From Crambe crambe (lineage: Eukaryota; Porifera; Demospongiae; Poecilosclerida; Crambeidae), in the NCBI GenBank assembly GCA_963924555.1, contig OZ004588.1, forward strand, positions 496,001 through 560,000: a DNA stretch of 64,000 nt, read 5' to 3'. Position numbers and translations under genes: made by a program. This document shows, piece by piece, positions 1 through 10,000 of the stretch. Below the pieces are notes generated by a model, which worked only from the letters and a program-made list of their open reading frames with translations, did not search any database and was not told the DNA's origin. The number at the start of each line of letters is the position of its first letter. Within the stretch, counting starts at the first letter, position 1.

Positions 1-743
1 GGGGGAGAACCCAATTTGATCATCACCGACCATAGGTTTCAGTCCCATTAGTATGGCTAGCTATGAAAAGGGCGGGATCACTCCCACAGGAGTCCATGTG
101 TTATTGTAGGTACACCTCTTAAACTTGACTATTGTAGTTCTCACAACGGTTTTTTCTGTCTTATGACTTCTAAATGACATCATGTGACTTAGTCTGTTGG
201 CTTTTGGTGTGCAAGCTTGGTTGATTCTTAGGTTTGATTATCATCAATAATTATGGGTTTTCCTATTGCCTGTACTTTGAGTTTCTCTATCTAAATGTGA
301 GTCTGAGTAGTTGTAGCTATTGCGTGTTATACTACATAGACTTAAATTATGTACCTGATGGCTGAGGATTCTCATGTCAGTCTTTTTATCTTTTTTCTGT
401 CACCATGCATGTGCTCTACTGCACATGTCATTTAATCTTTATGCATAACGTATAAATTTGTGGTATGTAGACTGGTTGTAGCTTGACTTAGCTTTACTAA
501 GTAGCTATGACTTACGGTGTGTGTGTGTTTGAGGGGGTTGTTTAAGCAGAAACAAAAAATGAAAATAAAAATATAACCTTGGAAATGATTTTGTCCACTG
601 TGCTGCTGATTGGGACCAAGTTACAGCCTATTTATATAGTGTGTGTGTTTATTACTATATAATAACTAGCTATTATAGAAATCATAATACTATTGATGTG
701 GTCAGTTCACATTATTAAACCACATCCTAAAACCACACCCTAA
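1..743. other. 5' flank of gene 1, duplicated upstream of gene 2
   Basis: No coding region is visible. From about base 2 to 740 the sequence aligns with 24243-24890, with only small indels, so the recent duplication that made genes 1 and 2 includes this upstream region and continues left of the window. Short GT-repeat stretches near 518-530 and 640-650 differ in length between copies. The shared block may contain common regulatory sequence; nothing more specific can be read. Confidence 0.6.
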
Positions 744-860
744 AGCTGCTGTCACAATGTCTGTATGTGTACAGCAGCAGGTAAGCTGCCATCACAATGT
801 CTGCATGTGTACAGCAGCAGGTAAGCTGCCATCACAATGTCTACATGTGTACAGCAGCAG
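744..860. repeat. 40-bp promoter minisatellite, 3 copies
   Basis: Three tandem units (744-780, 781-820, 821-860) share the core ACAATGTCT..ATGTGTACAGCAGCAG. Gene 2 has a single unit at 24896-24932, so copy number changed after duplication. The array lies about 55 bp upstream of the TATA box. Units 1 and 2 each end in CAG followed by GTAAGC, a perfect splice-donor consensus, which may be chance. Confidence 0.85.
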
Positions 861-912
861 AGATTTGTGGTAATGATCTGAGTGGCATGAATGGGTGTGG
901 CTGACAGCATGC

Positions 913-921
913 TTATATAAA
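913..921 (+). promoter_or_regulatory. TATA box of gene 1
   Basis: TTATATAAA lies 43 bp upstream of the ATG at 964 and is conserved in gene 2 at 24984-24992, 43 bp before its ATG. The spacing implies a very short 5' UTR. Transcription start is inferred, not observed. Confidence 0.6.
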
Positions 922-963
922 CTACTGCAGCTGCATGCAGATTGACAAAGTCTGCTTGCAATC

Positions 964-1015
964 ATGAAGAGTTATTTCCTTCTTCTCTCTGCATTAAGCT
1001 GCTGTTACTCCTCAG
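964..1015 (+). CDS. Gene 1 exon 1: signal peptide
   Basis: Encodes [18 protein letters not shown], a short basic start followed by a hydrophobic core, then a GTAAAA donor in phase 1. The same exon, with the same peptide, opens gene 2. This ATG is the first after the TATA box. Confidence 0.85.
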
Positions 1016-4000
1016 GTAAAAACAGCTCTAAAAGGTGCAATGCAGCTAGCTATATATCCCAGGAATATAGTTACAGGAACTAAAGAATTTCTAACATTTA
1101 CCATTCTGTTGTCCCCCAAGCACAAAATGGGATCAGCATCAGCAGTTTTCCTAGTCCTCTGTACTTCAAGATGGGGGACAGCTTATCCATCGTTTGTGAG
1201 TACTCGGGAGATCTGATCTTCCAGCATTGGCTTCACCCCACTGATGGGATAATAGCAGCCTCACAGGGACGCAAGGCCATACAGGTCTTCAATACTATTA
1301 TCTTCCTCATTATTATTGATGCTCAGGAGAGTGATGGAGGAGACTATAGATGTGTCTTCAGTAAGTCCATGAAATGTTAATTCATTAATTGCTAGAAGAA
1401 AAAATAGTTGTAGAGTTAACTAATTCTTAGTCAGCTATCTATTATTACTGCAATGACTAGAGCAAGGTGATGCTATGAATGAGAGTCTTCCTCTGTCTGC
1501 TTTCTACCGAGTCCCTATAACACTTCATTCTCCTGCCTCCTCCAACAGCACAGTGACTGAGGGAGAGGATCTCAGCCTTACCTGCAGTGCTTCCAACTTC
1601 TCTTCTCGCCGGTGGGTGAAGGTTTCTGACCCACAGACGCCGGTTGAAGTGGTGGCTAACAGTTCAGATGGACGGATAGTGATCACTCATGACTTCCAGC
1701 TACAGTTTAGGGAGATCAAATTGGAGGACGAGGCCGTCTATAGGTGTGAACTCATGAATGATATTGGACAGACACAGATAAAAGTTAATGTGCAAGTCAT
1801 AAGTGAGCTAACTGTGTTAAACTATTTCCAATGCTTACATAATGTGACATGCAGCTAGTGAAGGGTGTGAACTCAAATGTGACTCGAATGCTTCATGTAC
1901 TAATACTCCTGGGAGCTTCACCTGTACCTGTAACCAAGGATTCAGTGGAGATGGAGTCACTTGTGCCGGTAAATGCAGCTAGCTAGCTACAAAGGGAGGC
2001 TCTCTTTCATGCACAAAAAAATCAAAATATACATTTATGCATATATCACGTCACTCATCAATCGTTAACTGGATCCATGGAATACATATAGAATAACTGC
2101 AGGGAATAATTCACATGGAGCACATGTGAGCACATGTGAGCACATACCTAATTTTATATAATAAAGACATCTATAAAAGTACTAGCTAAAGCAAAACCAT
2201 GCTGCAGATGATTATGGTGATTAGTGTGCTCCCTATTATGCTGCAATTGGGCATATATACATCACTTTGTTCAACTGTATAAAGCTAACTATATAACCAA
2301 CTAATCTCAGAGTCTCTATTAATGCTTATGCTTATTTTAAACTCACCATGATCAAAAATGAGATCGTATTTATAGATATTAATGAGTGTGTTTTTGAAAA
2401 TTGTGGCTCTAACTCAACTTGTACCAACATTCCTGGGAGCTTCACCTGTACCTGTGATCAAGGATACAGTGGAGATGGGAAAGTCTGTTTGGGTGAGAGG
2501 AAATGATATCTTGCATAGGACATGTGCCCTAGCTCCTGAAAATATAGATATTGATGAATGTGAGACTGATGGTGATGAATGTGATCTCAATGCTTCATGT
2601 ACGAACACTCCTGGGAGCTTTACCTGTGTGTGTAACCAAGGATACAGTGGAGATGGGCTAACCTGCAATGGTAAGACAAGATAGCTGTTGAATTACAAGA
2701 AAATTACTTCATCCAAAAAATTTAGACATTGACGAGTGTGTGGTTGGTTCTCACAACTGTGACTCTAATGCTAGATGTACAAATACTCCTGGGAGCTTCA
2801 CCTGTGCCTGTAACCAAGGATACAATGGAGATGGATTCACTTGTGAATATAATTACATCATCACCATTTCACTAACCACAGACTATCAGTTGGGTATTCC
2901 CTGTCTCAGTGGTCCCAAACCACTTACCTAGCAGATTGCAGTGATGATTGATCTTGCAACACACGAAACCCAGAACAGTAAACCAAAATTTACATAGCCT
3001 GCTTTGGAGTTGGGCTATTTGAAAGGAGCTAAGGAGGCTATATGAATTTTGGTTTTAGTATTCTGAATTACATGTTGCAAGATCACTGCAATCTGCTGTA
3101 AACATCTCTTTCAGAAGTGCGGATTCTGCCAATTCCCCCCCCCCCCCTATTATGCTTTTGAGCACTGCCACTATTTTTGCCCTATTATGCCAAATATTAT
3201 GCCCAAGTAATATGCCAACACAAAACACATTAACAGTCAACATTATACATATTATCTCTTTCTAAAAGTTTCACTTAGCAGTGAAAAACTCTTTTTGATA
3301 CAGCCAAATGGTTGCACTGCTAGTGGTGATGCTGAATTACTGATGCAACTCCTACATCACATTCACATGCATCACTATAAAAACAAATGTGTAAAAACAA
3401 CCCATTTTTAGGTTATCTGAGTTGCTCAGATAACCTAAAAATGGGTTGTTTTTACACATTTATTTTTATAGTGATGTCACTTTTAATTAGCACTTAGCAA
3501 CTAGCCAACTACTACCGGTAGTGCTGATTCTGGATTCACTGCTGAATATAAAGAATAGACCTAGTGCATGGCATGCAGTAGTGGGTTGTAATGCCAGAAA
3601 AATTGTCTAATTATGCCATAATTATGCCAAATTATACCCTTTGCCTATTATGCCAAAATTTATGCTGGCATAATCCGCCTGTACCTAGAAGCAGGGTAAA
3701 TTTGTAGGAAATATGTGGCTGTTGATTATGTTGTCACATGAGGGGGAAGAAAGAAAAGTGTCTGGATTTGACCTCATCAAATCAAAGTTGCTGATAGCTA
3801 CACAGAATTGAATCAGACAACTATTTTTATTTGTACTCAAAAAAAAATTGTATGAGATGCATGAGTTACAAAAAAAGTCATGCTGCTGTAACAGAAATGT
3901 ATACAGTAGTGACTAGGTCTATGACACATCTGTTTTTAGAATGTGTTCAAGGTCAACATGTCCATGGTAGCTAGCTATCCCTCGATGATAATAAACTATA

Positions 4001-7000
4001 TTATTCTTATTCTGTACTTAAGGCTTAGATATCTCCATCACCATCTCCTACACACCTCCTGATCAGTACCCTGACTACTCCCCTCCCAACTATCGTGCTG
4101 CCTCCTCAGTCACTCTGACCTGTGTGGCTTCGGGAACCAATGGCTCCGTCTCTTATAGCTGGTCCTCCACTTGCAATGGCTGCTTTACTTCTAGTTCCTC
4201 ATCCAGTATTGTCTCTGAAACCCTGTTGAGGTCTCATGATGCTGGAGTGCACACTTGCACAGTCACTGATAGTCAGGGGAATAAAGACAGTGCCTCCATA
4301 CAGATGAACATCGTTGGTAAGGTGTGATGCAATAGAGCTAACTAGCTAGTTATCATAATACAGTAGCTGCAGCTATTTCATAGTTGCCAACCTTCCAAAA
4401 TCAAAAGGAGGGACATAATCCATGATAAAGTGGTAGGGAAAATTGGCCTAAAAAGGACAAAATAGCCAAATTTAGTGCACTATTTTTATGTCTTGTTAGA
4501 GGGACAACAACATTTTTGGAGGGACAGGCTCTACAAAAGAGGGACTGTCCCTCCAAAATAGGGATGGTTGATATTTCATTTCTGGAATCATGTTTTCAGG
4601 CATTGGCGTACACCTGGTTAAGTACCACACTGCACTGAGAGATGGACCCAACCCTAATAACACATTTGCATCAGTTGACACAACCTACAGTCAAGAGAGA
4701 TACCGACGACTCGACTTCTACTGCTGTTCAAACTCCAATTCGTCAAATTTCGGATTTTTGAAAACACCTTCTGGGGTTGTACATTATGACAGCTTCCAGG
4801 ATTTCCAACTTATTAAACACACCTCCAGCAGCGAGTATGCTGGTTGTATGCAAGTGGTTATCAGTACATCTCAGTCAACCAACCACATCTTACCGGAATC
4901 TGGTGTCTACACCTGCCAACTGCTGGACAATGCGGGAAAAGCCCGGGAAGCAATGATAGCTTTATATCCTCAAGATTATAATGGTATGGTATGAAAAAAA
5001 TGACAAAGTATAAATATAGCTATTACTTTGTGAGGAAATTTTGGTGATTATTAGGCATACTTTAAAAAAGTTTTCGAGACCATAAATTTTTATCATACTG
5101 ACTATTGAAATAGCTAATAGCCCCCAAATCACATACACACCTTTCAGAAATGTATCTTTGTGCCTCTTGTTACAGTTTTGCCAACTGTCTACATTCTCCG
5201 CACTGGTTCACTTGCCATTTCCTGCTTCTCCAATGGAATACCTCCAACAAACATCAGTTGGTACCAGAATAGAAAAAGGATTAGTGCCAATGGAGGTACA
5301 ATCAGGTTGAGCCAGCAGGTGACTAATTATGGAAGGTCATCGTATAATAACACTCTCTTCATTGGTGGTGATGAAGTGGTGGGATCTTTCCACTGTCAAA
5401 TATCCGACCACTTTGGAAGAAGGAACAGTTCACATGTCTCAATTCAAGGTGTGTAGCTTTGACAACTGATATTCGTTTAAAAATTTGTTTGTATTTTTGT
5501 TATTTGTGTGTATGTGTACTTCTCTGTCTGTCCTTTTGTGTTGTTATTTTTTTATTAGGAGCACAAATCACAACTACTAGCAATTATTCAAATTTGATGA
5601 TTGGAAGGAGCTTTTCTCTCAGTTGCTATAGTGATCTTGAAGTCTCATCCATAGAGTTGTTTTATGGGAACAGAAGTGTTCTTGAATCATTTCGAAACAG
5701 ACAAATCACTTTCCGGCATTCTCTTGTGTCAACTGATGATGAAGGAGTGTTATATCGTTGCTTAGTGACCAGCCAAACAGATTCAGTCATTCTAGAGAAA
5801 AATATAACTCTCTCTGTAGGAGCTAGTAAGTGGAATTATCCCAACATAGAAATGAAGAAGTGTGGCCCAGCTGACACAGAAGAGTGGAATGTAGCTGCCA
5901 TGGGTGTGAAGCCCCATTAAAATGCTACATTGAATATCTGTTTAGGCTTTAGCTACTACCACTTCTACATAACTGTATTCTTCTTTCTTCCCACTAGTTC
6001 CACATCGTTGGGGAAGTGTTTCCATCACCAGACGCTCTGCAAGCAATGTCCTCACTTTAGTGTGCACTGTGAGGCCCATCACTGGAATGAGGCTTATCCG
6101 TTCTATAGAGTGGGTGGGGCCTAATGGGACAGTGGTGGAGAGTGATGGGAATAGGACTGTGGGTGAGCTGATGACCCAAGGGAGAGTACACACCCTTCCC
6201 CTCTCCTTTGACCCCTTTGACCCCAGCTATGGAGGGAGGTACACATGCAGGGCAGCTGTCTCAGTCCCATGGATGGATGTACAGCCACCAACCATCTCTT
6301 CTTCGTATGACTTACCAGTTACAGGTGAGGAGTAGTTTGAGAGTTACAAATGTTGAATGAACACATGATAATTATTACAGATTTGAATGTATCAATATCC
6401 ATCTCCTACACACCTCCTGATCAGTACCCTGACTACTCCCCTCCCAACTATCGTGCTGCCTCCTCAGTCACTCTGACCTGTGTGGTCTCTGGTACTGTAG
6501 GCTCTGTCTCTTATCGTTGGTCCTCCACCTGCAGAAGCTGTTTTGCTTCTAGTTCCTCCTCCAGTTCAATATCAGAAAGCATGTTGAGGTCTCACGATGC
6601 TGGAGTGCACACTTGCACAGTCACTGATGGCATTGGGAACAGAAAAAATGTCTCCATACAGATGAACATTGTCGGTACGTTGAAATACGTAGTTAAAATT
6701 GGTCAATCAATTACATTTTATAGGTATTGGAATTCACTTAATCACTTACAACTCTGCATTTACCAGTGGATCCAATCCTAACAACTCCTATGCTACAGTA
6801 ATTGAAAGATACAAGTCTCTTACAAGACTCAATCTTTACTGCTGCTCCAACTCTACTGCATCCAATGTCGGTTCCTTCCTTGCCCCCGGAGGACAAAATT
6901 TCAGACATACTATATCTAGATTTAGCAGCACTAATAGTTATGCAGGCTGCATCAGAGTCTCCATAAGCACCTATTGGTACCGATCTTTCTCCCTCAGTCC

Positions 7001-10000
7001 AATTGGAATACACACATGCCGAATTCCAGACAGCAGTGGAAGAAACCAAACGGCAATGCTGGGACTCTATAACAATTACAGAGGTGGCTACAATAGATGA
7101 GGCATAGCTAATAATAATAGTGTATACTGTGTGTAGCTAGTACATACCTAGTCCCATTCCATCCAATATTGGGGGTCAAGTTAAATACTGTATGGTACTT
7201 AATTTTCAAGGAGTGTCAAAACACACAGATTTAATGATAGGGGAATTAATTTTAATAGTTAGGAAAGAAATGTATAATTATAATATAAACTTCTAGTTTC
7301 AAATAGTCGTGAGTTGAGGCTGGTTGGCTCCTCTAACCATGGTCGTCTGGAGATTTACTACAATGGAGTGTGGGGTACAGTGTGTGATGATAGTTTTGGC
7401 TCCACTGAGGCCACTGTTGCTTGCAGACAACTTGGTTATTCAGGATACAGTAGATATGGAAATGTTGGAGCCTTAGGGTAAGGATACAACTTTAGTGCAG
7501 AGCCTCCAACCATACTGATCCATTAGTATTTATACTGAAAATTTGACTGAAAATACAAAAGAATTTTCAAATTTGGGTAAACATACTATACACATTTGCA
7601 TTACTTATAAAATACTGAAAATGGGAGCACTTTATTCTACTGGGAGTTCATAGGTTGGAGTGCATAGCTAAACACTGTATAATGAATGAGGTGATTGAGG
7701 TCTTTCTTTGTCACACATGCAGCCATAGTCGAGGAACAGGAAGAATTTGGCTTGATGATGTTGATTGCTCTAGTTCTAGCACTCGACTATCAGCATGCTG
7801 GCATCGTGGATGGGGTAGCCATAATTGTGGCCACAGGCAAGATGTTGCTCTGGAATGCTCCGGTGGCACTAGTGCTATCACTATTAACAGTGAGTACACT
7901 GCATGCAACTAATATAATTGATTGGTAAATGAGAGGGCAAGAGGTCATTTAGTATTTTGTAGAAGATTTCAAGTGATGCATATTCTCTTATAAATGAAAC
8001 CCTGACACTACCTATACCATACTCAGCATCTTATACCAATTAAGAGCCACTCAAGCCATGCAAAAAAGTTTTATTTTAATAAACTGTCCAGCAGGTTATT
8101 CTCCAGGGAGCTCACCAAAAAAATTACCCTGTAATTGTGCTAGCCATTTTAGATTATAGAACTAGAGGCTATAATTATATTATGACTAACTGCCTAATTT
8201 ATTTCTTATTATCATGTAACAGTAACTATTAGTCACGTACTCTCACCATCCTCCCTCACCGTCACCTGCCAATCAAATGGCATTCCTCCAACTTTCATCA
8301 CGTGGTACAGGAATGGGCGGAGCATTGACATTGATGGAAACAACTATAAACAAACCAAACAAGTGACAAATCCTCACACATCACACTACAACAATACACT
8401 GCTGATCAGTGGTGTTCCCCTGAAGGATATGATTGGGCGATATTATTGCCACATATCTCTTGATAGAATAAGTAAAAGGAGTGGTACAATCTCTGTTGAA
8501 GGTGAGAGTGCCAGGTGTAGTCATAGCAACATACAATCCAATGTACTTTGAACTTTAGCGCTACAAATTGAAATAACCAGACACACTTCAAATTTTCCAT
8601 CTTCCTCCCCTTCGTACTACGTGGGGATTCCTCTCATCCTCACTTGTGCAGTTCAAGGAGGTTCATCTTCAAGTCTCCAATACAAGTGGACCTCCTCCTG
8701 CACTGGAAACTGCTTCCTCAAGGAAAGAGATGTAAATTCAAAAAATATATCCACCAATTCTCTCCAGCTGAGTGACAGTGGTGTGTACACCTGCACCGTC
8801 TGTGATGACAGATCATACTGTGAAAACTCCACCATTGCCATCACTGTATCAGTTATTGGTAAGAAAAATCAATGTAAGAGACTGTTACACACTGTTAGTA
8901 ATCCTTTGACTGTGAGCAATCTTATGATTAGCTAGCTGCTGTCAAACGTTATGGTGACTGATTGATATGAATTGTAATAGACATAAAGGTGTCGATATCC
9001 ATCTCCTACACACCTCCTGATCAGTACCCTGACTACTCCCCTCCCAACTATCGTGCTGCCTCCTCAGTCCGTCTGACCTGTGTGGTCTCTGGTGCTGCGG
9101 GCTCTGTGGCTTATCACTGGTCCTCCACCTGTAGAGGGTGTTTTGCCTCCAAGTCTTCTTCCAGTGTTATCTCTGAGAACCTGCTGAGATCTCGTGATGC
9201 TGGAGTACACACTTGCACAGTCACAGACAGTCTAGGGAATAAAGCCAATGCCTCCACACGGATGAACATTCATGGTATGCTGAGATAAGCCATTGATTTC
9301 GATATCTGTACAGGGTAACCATGGTAGCTGCTTTATGTATCTTAGACTCTATCTAGCATCATTATGCTTTGATTGTTTTTGTTGTTTTACAGGCATTGGA
9401 ATTTACGTATTTCGTTACAAGACTGGATATGCTCTGGGACCCAACCCCAACAACACTTTCGCTGTGGTTGACACTAGCAGCAGTAACTATAACAACCAAA
9501 GACTAGGATTCTACTGTTGCTCCGGTTCTACTTCATCCTCCATTGGTTCTTTTATACGACCCTCAGGTCCCGTGGTCCTAAACAATAGGGACTTTGAAGT
9601 GTTTAGATACAGCAATGGGAGTGCTTTTGCAGGTTGTATGAGAGTCACCATTAACAGACCATGGTTCAACTCCTACAGATTCTATGAGGATGGAGTGTAC
9701 AGATGCAGACTGCCAGATAGTAGAGGGAGACTTCGTGAGGCGATGATCGGACTCTATAACACCAGGCCTAGAGGTATAGTACTTGGCAGGTCTAAATGTG
9801 AGGCCTAGGGTATTAATGGCAGGCATAGAGGTATTAGTACCTAGCTAATCATGCTATAGCAAGCTAAATTGAAATTAGAAAATCTTATCCCATGAAATTT
9901 CTCACTATGGACTATTATCCTCACTCAATGATTCCTATTAATGCTAACAGGTTATATCAGTGGATTTAATCGTGTCCGATCAACAGAAGGTCTGACTCTC

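Noticed and set aside
2414..2668. Minus-strand ORF over EGF exons of gene 1 (and 26642-26947 in gene 2)
   Set aside because: Antisense shadow of conserved EGF exons; no domain signature of its own.
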